Shown: positions 7,165-16,473, counted from the first letter of the stretch. The stretch is 64,000 bases of DNA from Nitrospirales bacterium (GCA_020027205.1 JAHRAQ010000003.1:62001-126000), one strand, 5' to 3'. Notes: a model not told the origin generated them from the letters alone. Program-made: numbers and translations.

Positions 7165-7968
7165 ATGGCCACGTATGCATTCGGCGATATTCAGGGATGT
7201 CTGACCCCGCTCCGGCGGCTGCTGGATCTGATTCGATTCGACCCCGCCGCCGACCGGCTGTGGTTCACGGGCGACCTGGTCAACCGGGGGCCTCGCTCAT
7301 TGGACGTGCTGCGCTTCCTGCACGGTCTCGATGCCCGGTGCGTCATCGTGCTGGGCAACCACGATCTGCATTTGCTGGCCGTCCACAGCGGCGTCACGCC
7401 ACTCCGGGAACGTGACACGCTACACGACGTTCTGCACGCGCCGGATGCGGAGGCGTTGCTGGACTGGCTTCGACGACGCCCCTTGCTGCATCGTGAAGGC
7501 GACTATCTGCTGGTCCACGCCGGCATCCTTCCGCAATGGGACATTGCGCAGGCCCGGTCGTTGGCCGGGGAAGTGGAGACCGCGCTCCGCTCCGACGACT
7601 ACCGGACGTTCCTGCCGTTCATCTACCGCAGCGAGGCCACCCGCTGGGACGACGCCATGCCGTCGCCGGCCCGGCTTGGATTTGCCGCCAACGTGTTCAC
7701 CCGAATGCGGCTGTGCTCGCCGGACGGCGTTCTTGATCTCGACTTCAAAGGCCCGCCGGAACAGGCCGGCGCGGGCCTGCTCCCATGGTTTCACATTGCG
7801 CCTCGTCACCCGCGCGCGGAAACGGTGTTGTTCGGCCATTGGTCCGCGCTCGGCGTGCGCGTGGAGGAACGGATCATCGCGCTGGACGGCGGCTGCGTCT
7901 GGGGCCACGCCCTGGCCTGCCTGCGTCTGGAAGATCGCACCATCCACACCGTGGCGTGCGAGGCCTAG
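7165..7968 (+). CDS. apaH: Symmetrical bis(5'-nucleosyl)-tetraphosphatase
   Basis: A calcineurin-like phosphoesterase that splits Ap4A into two ADP, limiting alarmone Np4A levels and removing Np4 caps from RNA. Metal-binding motifs are intact: YAFGDIQGCL, WFTGDLVNRGP, VLGNHDLHLL, LLVHAGILPQWD and FGHWSALGV. The length (267 aa) and the order of motifs fit ApaH rather than a general PrpE/serine-threonine phosphatase. The ATG at 7165 follows GGAGG at 5-6 nt. The histidine kinase gene starts 17 nt after its stop, so the two may be co-transcribed. Confidence 0.93.
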   Translation: MATYAFGDIQGCLTPLRRLLDLIRFDPAADRLWFTGDLVNRGPRSLDVLRFLHGLDARCVIVLGNHDLHLLAVHSGVTPLRERDTLHDVLHAPDAEALLDWLRRRPLLHREGDYLLVHAGILPQWDIAQARSLAGEVETALRSDDYRTFLPFIYRSEATRWDDAMPSPARLGFAANVFTRMRLCSPDGVLDLDFKGPPEQAGAGLLPWFHIAPRHPRAETVLFGHWSALGVRVEERIIALDGGCVWGHALACLRLEDRTIHTVACEA

Positions 7969-7984
7969 TTGAGACGTACACGCC

Positions 7985-10300
7985 ATGACGCTCTTGCCGA
8001 AAGACCGCTCGATCCTCGACAGGCCCTTCATGCGGTTTCGTCCGTTCGGGTTGACGCCGGGCGGGGAAAAAATCCGCGACGTGAGCGGGTTCACGATCAG
8101 GGCGAACCTTGACCATCTGGAAGACGTGGTCGGCGCGGCGGAGGGAGAGGACGCGGCCCGCCGCGCGGTGCAACGCCTCTGCGACTCGCTGAACGCCCGC
8201 ATCGACAATCCGGCCTACCACGTGAGCGACAAATTTTTACGCAACACCTGGAACAGTTACTCCTACGAGTTTGCCTGTTATCTTAAAGAGTTCTGCATCC
8301 TCCTGTCCGGCAATCCGGGATTTCAATTTGACGTGGGCAAGTACAAGTTTATTTCCCCCATGCTGAAACCCCTGGGGCGTCCGTTTTCCGTGGCGCAAAT
8401 TTTCAGAATGTTTCCCCACTTCGGCGAAAAGTTCACCAAAGGGTCCATCCATTTCGAAGTACGGTCCGTCACCAACGGCATGGCCGTGCTTCGCATGAAA
8501 TTTGCCGACCACATCTACGAGCAGTTCGGCCCCTACCGCAAACGGTGCGCCGACATTGTGTGCCAGGCCTCCAAGGGCGGGCTGCTGGCCGTGCCGCAAC
8601 ACATGTACCAACTGGGCTTTGCCGGCGTGCGCGACCTCCAATGTATCGCGGACGGGGATGAGTACTGCGAATGGGAGTTTCGCTGGCCCGCCCAGCCGGA
8701 TTCCGCGCGCGCGCGATGGGCCGTGACCGGCGCCGTGGTGAGCGGCGGCGTCTTCGGCGCGCTTCGGTGGGCGCATCCTGACTTGTCGGGGGTCGAGGCC
8801 GGCGCGTGGGCCGTGATGCCGGGGCTGACGACCTGGTGCGCGGGGCGCTGGCATGACCTCGCGCGGAAAGCGGACGAGCGGGAACGCCTGCTCAACGAAC
8901 AGGTCGAGGTTGTCAACGCCCACCACGAGGAACTGCGGAGAGCCTCTCTGGAACAGGAACGCACGGCCGTGGAACTCCGGCGCAAAGTCAGTCATCTCAC
9001 CACCCTGTATCAAACCGGGCTGGGGTTCATCGCAACGCTGGACCGGGAGGCTCTGCTGAACAACGTGCTGCGCACGATTATGCATGAACTGAAATACGAC
9101 CGCGTGATGATCACGTCGTTCGACCGTGACCGGCGGGTCGCGCACGACGCCCGCCTGATCGGCACGTCGCAGGACGCGATCCGCTACGCGCAGGGCATGG
9201 AAATCCCCGTGACGGATCCGTCCGGCATCGAGGGTGAAGTGTTTCTGCAGGGACGCCCCCTGCTCATCAACGATCTCCGGCGGGAACGGCACCGGCTGCA
9301 TCCGCTCAATCGAAAACTGATTCAACGCGCCAAAGTGCGGTCGTGCATTACGGTGCCTCTCAAGACGCAGGGGAACGTGCTGGGGTCACTGACCGTCAGC
9401 CACACCACGGATCAGGCGCTGACCCAGGACGACCTGCACGTCATGGTGACGGTGGCGAATCAGGTCGCCATTGCGCTGGACAACGCCGACGCCTATCACC
9501 GGATCGAAACGCTGAACGCGGGACTGGAGCACCGCATCCGCGAACGCACCCGCTCTCTGGAGGCGGCCAATGACAAACTGCGCGAACTCGATCAACTCAA
9601 ATCGGCCTTTGTCTCCATTACCTCGCATGAATTACGGACGCCCCTCACCGCCATTAAGGGTCTCGTGGAAAACATGCGGGACGGGTTCACCGGCGACTTG
9701 AGCGACCGGCAGGTGTTTTATCTCACGCGGGTCACGCATAATATCGACCGACTGACCCGGATGTTGAACGACCTGCTGGACCTGTCCCGCATTGAGGCCG
9801 GCCGCATGGAGTTGACGCCGGGCGACGTGGCGCTGGTCCCGTTAATCGAAGACGCCGTTGAAACGTTGCGCCCCCAGGCCGAGCAGAAATCCATCACCAT
9901 GCAGACCGTGAACCCGCCCGACCTCGCGCCCATCCGCGGCGACCGGGACAAACTGCTCCAGATTCTGACGAACCTCATCCACAACGCCGTGAAGTTCACG
10001 CCCCCGTCAGGATGCGTGACCGTCACGCTCACGCAACCGGATGAACACACCGTGCAACTCTGTGTCGAGGACACCGGCTGCGGCATCACGCCGGAAGACG
10101 CGCCCCGCGTGTTTGACCGATTCTACCGAAGCCGCGATGATGCCACGGAGGCGCGCGGGGCGGGGCTGGGACTGGCGATTACAAAAAGTTTGGTGGAACT
10201 GCACCAGGGACGCATCGAGGTAGACAGCACGCCGGGACGCGGAAGCCGGTTCTGTTTTACGCTCCCGATTCGCGGCGTCGACCACGCCGACGCGGGCTGA
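7985..10300 (+). CDS. Sensor histidine kinase with N-terminal V4R-like sensor and GAF domain
   Basis: A 771-aa kinase. Residues 1-235 form an unusual sensor region ending in a V4R-like pattern (RCADIVC, LQCIADGDEYCEWEF), which may bind a small ligand or metal. Residues 240-290 contain two weakly hydrophobic segments and are followed by a coiled coil. A GAF domain spans about 335-505, with a second coiled coil after it. The HisKA motif SHELRTPLTAIKGLVENM carries the phospho-His (about residue 549). The ATPase has the N-box NLIHNAVKF, DTGCGI, and GAGLGLAITKSL. No response regulator is adjacent, so it is an orphan kinase, possibly co-transcribed with apaH. Confidence 0.9.
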   Translation: MTLLPKDRSILDRPFMRFRPFGLTPGGEKIRDVSGFTIRANLDHLEDVVGAAEGEDAARRAVQRLCDSLNARIDNPAYHVSDKFLRNTWNSYSYEFACYLKEFCILLSGNPGFQFDVGKYKFISPMLKPLGRPFSVAQIFRMFPHFGEKFTKGSIHFEVRSVTNGMAVLRMKFADHIYEQFGPYRKRCADIVCQASKGGLLAVPQHMYQLGFAGVRDLQCIADGDEYCEWEFRWPAQPDSARARWAVTGAVVSGGVFGALRWAHPDLSGVEAGAWAVMPGLTTWCAGRWHDLARKADERERLLNEQVEVVNAHHEELRRASLEQERTAVELRRKVSHLTTLYQTGLGFIATLDREALLNNVLRTIMHELKYDRVMITSFDRDRRVAHDARLIGTSQDAIRYAQGMEIPVTDPSGIEGEVFLQGRPLLINDLRRERHRLHPLNRKLIQRAKVRSCITVPLKTQGNVLGSLTVSHTTDQALTQDDLHVMVTVANQVAIALDNADAYHRIETLNAGLEHRIRERTRSLEAANDKLRELDQLKSAFVSITSHELRTPLTAIKGLVENMRDGFTGDLSDRQVFYLTRVTHNIDRLTRMLNDLLDLSRIEAGRMELTPGDVALVPLIEDAVETLRPQAEQKSITMQTVNPPDLAPIRGDRDKLLQILTNLIHNAVKFTPPSGCVTVTLTQPDEHTVQLCVEDTGCGITPEDAPRVFDRFYRSRDDATEARGAGLGLAITKSLVELHQGRIEVDSTPGRGSRFCFTLPIRGVDHADAG

Positions 10301-10340
10301 CGCGCTGGCCGCGCCGGGACGTCACGCTCGAACAATCTCT

Positions 10341-10679
10341 TTCCGTCATTCCGTCATTCCGCGTCGACGATGTTCAATGGACAGGGAAACGGAAGGATGG
10401 ACCTTCGGAGCATTTGCCTTTGGCAAATGCTTCCCGATTACTAACGCCTGCCCCCGACATTTTTAATCGGGGGTCGGGAATGACAGAAGGAGGGGACGAC
10501 GAAAAAGAACACGGGGACAGTGGCATTTGTCCCCCTCCGTCATTCCGCGTCGACAATGTCCAACGGCAGGAAGAACGTGCGGGCGCGGAATCCATCCGTA
10601 AGATGTTATTGGTCGAGGCGGAGAAAAAGACAATGCAACAGAAGGATGGATTCCCGATTACTAACGTCGGGAATGACGG
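10341..10679. repeat. Dispersed nested palindromic repeat, cluster 2 (two copies, one with inserted hairpins)
   Basis: It fills the 455-bp gap between the kinase and the DHS-like gene. Copy two (10537-10679) is a complete forward-spacer-reverse element. In copy one (10341-10497) the reverse unit is interrupted twice: by a 29-nt segment at 10402-10430 holding the stem GCATTTGCC/GGCAAATGC, and by a 27-nt segment at 10447-10473 holding the stem CCCCCGA/TCGGGGG. No coding sequence is apparent. Confidence 0.85.
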
Positions 10680-10755
10680 AGAAGGGCAAAAACTCCACGG
10701 GTGACGGAGAAGAGACGTGGCGTGACAACCGGAGGATTCGGCGTAACGACCGAAG

Positions 10756-11745
10756 TCAGCGTTTCGTACGTCGCCCGGACCGGCCCAGTGTTTCGATGAC
10801 GGCCGCCGCCAGCAGGGGGAACATGATTTCATGGTGCCCCGTCAGGGCGTAGCCGCGGCCGCCTTTTTGCGTGGGGCGTTTCACCACGTTGGTCAACGGG
10901 CGGTACTGCGGTAGAAAATCCATGTTCGCGGTGGTGATGTGTTTGAGCGGCTTCCCCAGATTCCGGCTCATGGTGACGGTTTTCAGAAAAATTTCCGGCA
11001 AGAGCACCGCGGACCCCAGGTTAATATAGACGCCCCCTTCCATGCCGGACACCACGGAGGTCAGCGTTCGAAAATCCAGCAGCGACCCCGCGCCGAGCGC
11101 GGCGCCGTCCGCCGACGGATGCATATGCACAATGTCCGTGCCGACGGCCACGTGCACGGTCACGGGCATCCCGCGTTGCGCGCCCGTCGCCAGAAAACTC
11201 GTGCGCCAATGCGGAAACCGCCGGCGCTGCCGCAGGATGTACCGGCCCACGGCGTCGCCGATGCCGACGCCCCGGCGCATCCCTTCCATGATGGCCTCGT
11301 TAATCATGCGCCCGGTTTCTTCCGCCATGCCGAACCGGCCGGAATCAATTTCCGCTTCGACGTCCTCCGACGTCCGTCCCGTCAACGCCAATTCGAAATC
11401 ATGAATGACCCCCGCCCCGTTCACGGCGACCGCCGTAATGATGTCCCGTTTCATCAAGTCCACAATCACGGGGTTCAGCCCCACCTTCGTCGGATGCGCG
11501 CCCATGCCGAGAATCACCGGACGCCCCCGTTGCCGGGCCACGGCCACGTCGCGCGCCAGACTCCGCAGCGTCCTGACCGCCAGCACGTCGGGCAGCGACG
11601 ACAGAAACGACGCGAACGAACGTCCCCGCTTCCACGGCACGGCAAAGTCGTCGACCCGTACCTTGCTCCGCCGCGTGTTCAGCGAATAGGTGTTCAGGCG
11701 GGAAACGTCGAGGGGACGGACGGACGCGGGAGGCTTACGAGGCAT
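10756..11745 (-). CDS. Conserved protein with deoxyhypusine-synthase-like NAD fold, paired with gmhA
   Basis: A 329-aa protein. Segments such as GRPVILGMGAHPTKVGLNP, AVAVNGAGVIHDFE, AVGTDIVHMHPSADG and GGVYINLGSAVLLPE look like a DHS-like NAD-binding fold that keeps substrate-binding residues but is not a known deoxyhypusine synthase. Similar proteins are encoded next to sugar-isomerase genes in several deltaproteobacterial-type genomes (recalled, not searched). The start is the ATG at 11745, and the gene overlaps the end of gmhA by 11 nt, implying translational coupling. The longer frame upstream is the gmhA shadow. A link to heptose/LPS sugar metabolism is plausible, but the function is unknown. 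Confidence 0.72.
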   Translation of the reverse strand: MPRKPPASVRPLDVSRLNTYSLNTRRSKVRVDDFAVPWKRGRSFASFLSSLPDVLAVRTLRSLARDVAVARQRGRPVILGMGAHPTKVGLNPVIVDLMKRDIITAVAVNGAGVIHDFELALTGRTSEDVEAEIDSGRFGMAEETGRMINEAIMEGMRRGVGIGDAVGRYILRQRRRFPHWRTSFLATGAQRGMPVTVHVAVGTDIVHMHPSADGAALGAGSLLDFRTLTSVVSGMEGGVYINLGSAVLLPEIFLKTVTMSRNLGKPLKHITTANMDFLPQYRPLTNVVKRPTQKGGRGYALTGHHEIMFPLLAAAVIETLGRSGRRTKR

Positions 11746-12316
11746 GAGCAAGAATTCGCTCTTCCACCATTTCACACAACACATGACCGAGCGTGAGATG
11801 ACATTCCTGAATGCGGGCCGTGACGTTCGACGGCACCAGGAACGGATGATCCACCAACGTGACGAGCGCGCCCCCGTCTTTGCCCGTCCACCCCACGGTG
11901 ACCAAGCCCTGCTGCCGGGCCGCTTCCACGCCACGCACCACGTTGGGCGACGTCCCGCTGGTGCTCATGGCAATCGCCACGTCGCCCGGCTGCCCGAGCG
12001 CGCGAATCTGCCGCGCAAACACATCCGCGTAGCCGTAATCATTCGCAATGCACGTCAGCGCCGCTTCGTCCGCGGTCAGGGCCAGCGCCGGCCACGGCGG
12101 ACGATCCCGGTCATACCGCCCCACAAACTCCGCGGCAATGTGCGACGCATCCGTGGCGCTGCCCCCGTTGCCGAACAATAAAATCTTTTTCCCCGACCGC
12201 ACGGCCCGGCTCAACACGTCCGCCACCAACACCATCCGGTCGGCATGGGCGCGCGCAAACCGCAGTTTCACGTCTCCGCTTTCCTGAAATCTCCGTGTCA
12301 CGTCATCGGGCGTCAT
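11735..12316 (-). CDS. gmhA: Sedoheptulose-7-phosphate isomerase (SIS domain)
   Basis: Isomerises sedoheptulose-7-phosphate to D-glycero-D-manno-heptose-7-phosphate, the first step to the LPS core heptose. The 193-aa single SIS domain has ILLFGNGGSATDASHIAAEF, IANDYGYADVF, AIAMSTSGTSPNVV and the C-terminal helix HLTLGHVLCEMVEE, which matches GmhA more closely than DiaA. I used the ATG at 12316 (MTPDDVTRRFQES) rather than the Arg-rich extension. The following gene overlaps its end. No other heptose genes are visible here. Confidence 0.88.
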   Translation of the reverse strand: MTPDDVTRRFQESGDVKLRFARAHADRMVLVADVLSRAVRSGKKILLFGNGGSATDASHIAAEFVGRYDRDRPPWPALALTADEAALTCIANDYGYADVFARQIRALGQPGDVAIAMSTSGTSPNVVRGVEAARQQGLVTVGWTGKDGGALVTLVDHPFLVPSNVTARIQECHLTLGHVLCEMVEERILAHAS

Positions 12317-12396
12317 GTCGGCGATTCTAGGCCGCCGGTGTGGAAATCTCAACCTGCCGCGTCACGCTCGACCGCCGCGACATCCCCGGCGCGGCA

Positions 12397-12759
12397 TCAT
12401 GGCTTGTCCCGAAACACCCAGGCCAGATACATGCCGCCGATGGCCAGCGTCGCCAGTTCCACGATCTGCACAATGCCGCTCACCACGGCCCCCGGCGCCG
12501 GCGGATGCAGAATAAAATGCATCCCAAGATACGCCGGCGCCTCGCCCGGCGGAGATTCCCACGGCGGAAACAACACCGCCGCAATCAGCAACCCCACCAT
12601 GACATACAGGATTCGAAGATTGAGAATTTCCCTCGCCCTCGACACCTCGCGCGATTCTTCGCTCGACGCCCGCCCCGCCCGCCGGCCGCAAGCGGGACAA
12701 AACTTCGCCGTTGCAGGCATGGCCTGATTACACGACGGACATGTTGGTTGATCGGTCAT
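12397..12759 (-). CDS. Zinc-ribbon membrane protein of unknown function
   Basis: A 120-aa protein. The N-terminus carries a double CxxC zinc ribbon (CPSCNQ, then CPACGRR at residues 8-26), followed by a charged linker. Two membrane helices follow, around LYVMVGLLIAAVLFPPW and IVQIVELATLAIGGMYLAWVF. The ribbon faces the cytoplasm in the usual topology for such proteins. Its function is not known. It is the last host-like gene before the defence island and is transcribed away from it. Confidence 0.7.
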   Translation of the reverse strand: MTDQPTCPSCNQAMPATAKFCPACGRRAGRASSEESREVSRAREILNLRILYVMVGLLIAAVLFPPWESPPGEAPAYLGMHFILHPPAPGAVVSGIVQIVELATLAIGGMYLAWVFRDKP

Positions 12760-12782
12760 GGAAGAAGGCTACACCGGACAGG

Positions 12783-12883
12783 TAACGCCACCTTTACTAT
12801 GGCATAGAAATGTCAGTTATAATAAACGCTACCTTTACTATGCAAGGAAATGTGCTGTATAGTAAACGCTACGTTTACCATGG
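12783..12883. promoter_or_regulatory. Three tandem 40-bp repeats with palindromic core upstream of the hsd operon
   Basis: TAACGCCACCTTTACTATG (12783), TAAACGCTACCTTTACTATG (12823) and TAAACGCTACGTTTACCATG (12863) recur at 40-41 bp, almost four helical turns. Between them AAATGT is also repeated. The third copy is a perfect palindrome, GTAAACG-CTA-CGTTTAC. TATAAT and TATAGT precede copies 2 and 3. They look like operator sites controlling the downstream type I restriction operon. The rest of the gap (12884-13094) holds nothing I recognise. Confidence 0.55.
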
Positions 12884-13094
12884 AAGCCAAACCTGCGATG
12901 TCTCCCACCAAAAATCAGGTTTCACACCCGACACGGGCGGATCGCCCAAACAGCCCTTGAACCGCCTGCGCCCTCCAGATCGTCCCCTGAATGGTGCGAA
13001 TTCCTATTTGTTACCGTAGCAAATCCTGCCTGTTTCTGTGTATCCTGCGGAATTGAGCGGGTACCTGTTACCCGACACAACCCACACTCGACCA

Positions 13095-15080
13095 ATGGCT
13101 ACGCCGAACAATCTCAACTGGATCGCCGGCTTCATCTGGGGCATCGCCGACGACGTGCTACGCGATCTGTATGTACGCGGCAAATACCGCGACGTCATCC
13201 TCCCGATGACCGTATTGCGCCGACTGGACGCGGTGCTTGAAGGAACCAAACAGAATGTCCTTAACGTCAAAGCCAGGTTGGAGAAAGAGGGAATAGACGA
13301 ACAGGAGCAGGCCCTGCGCCAGGCTGCGGGGCAGGCCTTTTACAACAGTTCAAAGTTCACACTCCGTGACTTGAAGGCGCGCGCCAGCCAGCAACGATTA
13401 CAGGCTGATTTCCGGGACTACCTCAATGGCTTCTCGCAAAACGTGAAGGACATTCTGAAAAATTTCGAGTTCCATAACCAGATTCCCAGGCTCGTGAGGG
13501 CGGACGCACTTGGAACACTCATCGCAAAGTTTCTTGAAGAGGAAATCAATCTAAGCCCGTCCCCGGTTCGCAACAAAGACGGTTCCATAAAGCACCCGGG
13601 CCTCGACAATCACGCCATGGGCACGATCTTTGAGGAACTGGTGCGCCGCTTTAACGAAGAGAACAATGAGGAAGCGGGGGAACACTGGACGCCACGTGAC
13701 GCCGTACAACTGATGGCCAAGTTGATCTTTTTGCCCATCACCGATGATATCAAGTCCAGCACCTACCTGCTATATGACGGCGCCTGCGGCACCGGAGGCA
13801 TGCTGACCGTTGCCGAAGATACCCTGCGAAGTCTAGCCAGATCGAGAAATAAGCGAGCATCCATCCACCTCTACGGACAGGAAATCAACGCCGAGACCTA
13901 CGCAATCTGCAAAGCCGACCTGCTGCTCAAGGGCGAGGGCGATGCGGCGGACAACATTGTCGGCGGCCCGGAACATTCCACGCTTTCCAACGATGCCTAC
14001 TCAGCCCGGGAATTTGATTTTATGCTTAGCAATCCGCCCTATGGAAAAAGTTGGAAAAGCGACATGGAACGCATGGGCGGGAAGGGCGGCATCAAAGATC
14101 CGCGGTTTATGGTTAACCATGCAGGCAATTCCGAGTATTCACTGGCGACGCGATCCGACGATGGTCAGATGCTTTTTCTGGCGAACCTGCTGTCCAAGAT
14201 GAAGCGCAAAACACCGCTCGGCAGTCGCATCGCCGAAGTGCACAACGGCAGTTCGCTCTTTACCGGCGATGCCGGACAAGGCGAGAGTAATATTCGTCGC
14301 TGGATCATCGAGAACGACTGGCTCGAAGCCATCGTCGCCCTGCCGCTGAACATGTTTTATAACACCGGTATCGCCACCTATGTCTGGGTGCTGACCAACC
14401 GCAAACCGGAACATCGCAAAGGCAAGGTGCAATTAATTGATGCGACCGAGTGGTTTCAGCCGCTACGCAAGAACCTTGGCAAGAAAAATTGTGAACTCGC
14501 AACAAAAGATATTGAAAGAATTTGTGAAACTTTTCTCTCCTTCAAGAAAAGCGAACAAAGCAAAATCTTCGACAACAAAGCATTCGGCTATTGGAAAGTT
14601 ACCGTTGAACGCCCGCTACGCATCAAGGGGGCCGACCCGAATCACATCTACAAAGCCAAAGAGATTAAGGAACTCAAAGAGTCAGCCGAGCGCGAGGAAG
14701 ACGCTCCACCACTCATCAAGAAAATCCACAAGAAGGGCGTCAAATCGGACCCGCTACACGGTTTGTTTGAGGCAACTGTCAACGGCACATCTACTGTAGT
14801 TGAATACGAACCAGACGCCGATTTGCGTGACACCGAACAGATTCCGTTACTGGAGGAAGGCGGCGTCGAAGACTTTCTGCAACGCGAAGTGTTACCCTAT
14901 GCACCCGATGCATGGTATGTATCAAGCAGTATGAAAATCGGTTATGAAATCAGTTTTACCCGCTACTTTTATAAGCCGCAACCGATGCGTAGTTTGGATG
15001 AGATTCGGGCTGATATTCTGGCGGTAGAGCGGGAGAGTGAGGGGTTGGGTGAGATCGTTGGAGGCGACAAAAATGACTAA
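13095..15080 (+). CDS. hsdM: Type I restriction-modification DNA methyltransferase subunit
   Basis: N6-adenine methylase that forms M2S and R2M2S complexes with HsdS and HsdR. The 661-aa protein has an HsdM N-terminal helical domain (DVLRDLYVRGKYRDVILPMT), AGEHWTPRDAVQLMAKLIF, the SAM motif YDGACGTGGML (about residue 227) and the catalytic NPPYGKSW (about residue 312). I chose the ATG at 13095 (MATPNNLNWIAGFIWGIADD) over a longer start at 13038. Both catalytic motifs are intact. The next gene starts 8 nt before its stop, so translation is coupled. It is first gene of the island operon, downstream of the repeats at 12783. Confidence 0.95.
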   Translation: MATPNNLNWIAGFIWGIADDVLRDLYVRGKYRDVILPMTVLRRLDAVLEGTKQNVLNVKARLEKEGIDEQEQALRQAAGQAFYNSSKFTLRDLKARASQQRLQADFRDYLNGFSQNVKDILKNFEFHNQIPRLVRADALGTLIAKFLEEEINLSPSPVRNKDGSIKHPGLDNHAMGTIFEELVRRFNEENNEEAGEHWTPRDAVQLMAKLIFLPITDDIKSSTYLLYDGACGTGGMLTVAEDTLRSLARSRNKRASIHLYGQEINAETYAICKADLLLKGEGDAADNIVGGPEHSTLSNDAYSAREFDFMLSNPPYGKSWKSDMERMGGKGGIKDPRFMVNHAGNSEYSLATRSDDGQMLFLANLLSKMKRKTPLGSRIAEVHNGSSLFTGDAGQGESNIRRWIIENDWLEAIVALPLNMFYNTGIATYVWVLTNRKPEHRKGKVQLIDATEWFQPLRKNLGKKNCELATKDIERICETFLSFKKSEQSKIFDNKAFGYWKVTVERPLRIKGADPNHIYKAKEIKELKESAEREEDAPPLIKKIHKKGVKSDPLHGLFEATVNGTSTVVEYEPDADLRDTEQIPLLEEGGVEDFLQREVLPYAPDAWYVSSSMKIGYEISFTRYFYKPQPMRSLDEIRADILAVERESEGLGEIVGGDKND

Positions 15081-16473
15081 ACCAGAGCCAGACATACAGA
15101 TCATCAAAACACGAGATGATCATAACGCAGTGCATTTGCGCCGTGATACCAACGGTAAACCCCACGAGCAGTTCAAAATCACGGGCGATACGCAGTGTTC
15201 CTGGGCAAAGTCAGACAAGGCCTTTGGTGCCGAAACACTTCGGACTCGAATCGAGCCGTGGGTCACTGCCTTGGTTCAGTCTGAACATCTGTCTTTGCTT
15301 ATTGGGTCGGGCTTGACCCACGCTGTCCACGGACTGGCAATCAGCAAGGAATTACCCTGTATGAAACCCGCCACCTTCAATACTCATGGCGACATGATCA
15401 CAAAAGAGGCCAATCGCACAGCTGAGGCGGCTGGGCGGGAATCTGGGAACTTCGAGGATCAGATCCGGGTCGCCAATGAACTGCTTCGAGGCTTGGAGAT
15501 TATTGCAGTGGGAAAACTAGAGGACGCTACCGAACGTAAGCAAGTGCTCGGCTTGCAGGAAGACATAGCGAATGCCCTTCGATCGTTCACCGACTCAATC
15601 CTTGAAGGTGAACGCGATTTCGCGCTGGCTGGCGCTGAGAATCGCGAGAAAGCATTCACCTATCTGGTCCGTTTCCTGATGAGCTTTGCCAGCCGTACCG
15701 GCACCCGCGAGCGTTTGCAGATATTCACAACAAACTACGACCGTTTCATCGAGGTTGGTGCGGATATAGCGGGGCTACGTCTCATCGACCGCTTTATCGG
15801 CACATTGGCACCGGTGTTTCACGCATCACGTCTCAATGTAGACATGCACTACAACCCGCCGGGTATTCGCGGGGAACCGCGCTATCTCGAAGGTGTGGCA
15901 CATTTCACAAAGTTACATGGCTCCGTCGACTGGATAGACTTTGATAGAGCAATACGGCGGATTGGCTTGCCCTTTGGTTCCACGGATATGAAGCCCTACT
16001 TGGATGTAGCAGGTATGGAAGGCGTCGATGCAAAAGGCGTGATGGTATATCCCAACGCTGCCAAGGATCGCGAGACAACATCTTATCCCTATGTAGAGTT
16101 GTTTCGGGACTTCGCCGCATCAATCTGTCGTCCAAACAGCACCGTAATTTGTTACGGCTATGGTTTCGGCGACGATCATATTAATCGTGTCCTTGAGGAT
16201 ATGCTGACAATCCCATCAACGCACTTGGTTGTCGTTGCCTATGGCGATCCCTATGGCCGTATGATGCAAACGTACAAACGGCATACTCAGCAAATCACGC
16301 TCATGATCGGCAACCACCTCGGCGACCTACAGACGCTCGTCGATCACTACCTGCCGAAGCCAGCTATCGATCGCACGACCGTCCGCATGGCAGATTTGCT
16401 CAAGGTCCGCTCGTCGACTGTCGACAACGGTCCCGGCAAACCCACAACGGACAAAGATGACTCCGGGTCATGA
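15073..16473 (+). CDS. SIR2-family NAD-hydrolase-like defence effector
   Basis: A 466-aa protein with a SIR2 domain. LSLLIGSGLTHAV (about residue 72) stands in the NAD-binding loop, IFTTNYDRFIE (about 217) gives the T-x-N-x-D motif typical of defence SIR2 proteins, FTKLHGSVDW (about 277) supplies the catalytic His region, and YGYGFGDDHINRVLED (about 361) the NAD-ribose end. With the HerA-type ATPase that follows by ATGA overlap, it forms a SIR2-HerA pair. Known pairs assemble into large NAD-depleting anti-phage complexes. Here the pair lies inside an hsd operon between hsdM and hsdS. Confidence 0.88.
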   Translation: MTKPEPDIQIIKTRDDHNAVHLRRDTNGKPHEQFKITGDTQCSWAKSDKAFGAETLRTRIEPWVTALVQSEHLSLLIGSGLTHAVHGLAISKELPCMKPATFNTHGDMITKEANRTAEAAGRESGNFEDQIRVANELLRGLEIIAVGKLEDATERKQVLGLQEDIANALRSFTDSILEGERDFALAGAENREKAFTYLVRFLMSFASRTGTRERLQIFTTNYDRFIEVGADIAGLRLIDRFIGTLAPVFHASRLNVDMHYNPPGIRGEPRYLEGVAHFTKLHGSVDWIDFDRAIRRIGLPFGSTDMKPYLDVAGMEGVDAKGVMVYPNAAKDRETTSYPYVELFRDFAASICRPNSTVICYGYGFGDDHINRVLEDMLTIPSTHLVVVAYGDPYGRMMQTYKRHTQQITLMIGNHLGDLQTLVDHYLPKPAIDRTTVRMADLLKVRSSTVDNGPGKPTTDKDDSGS

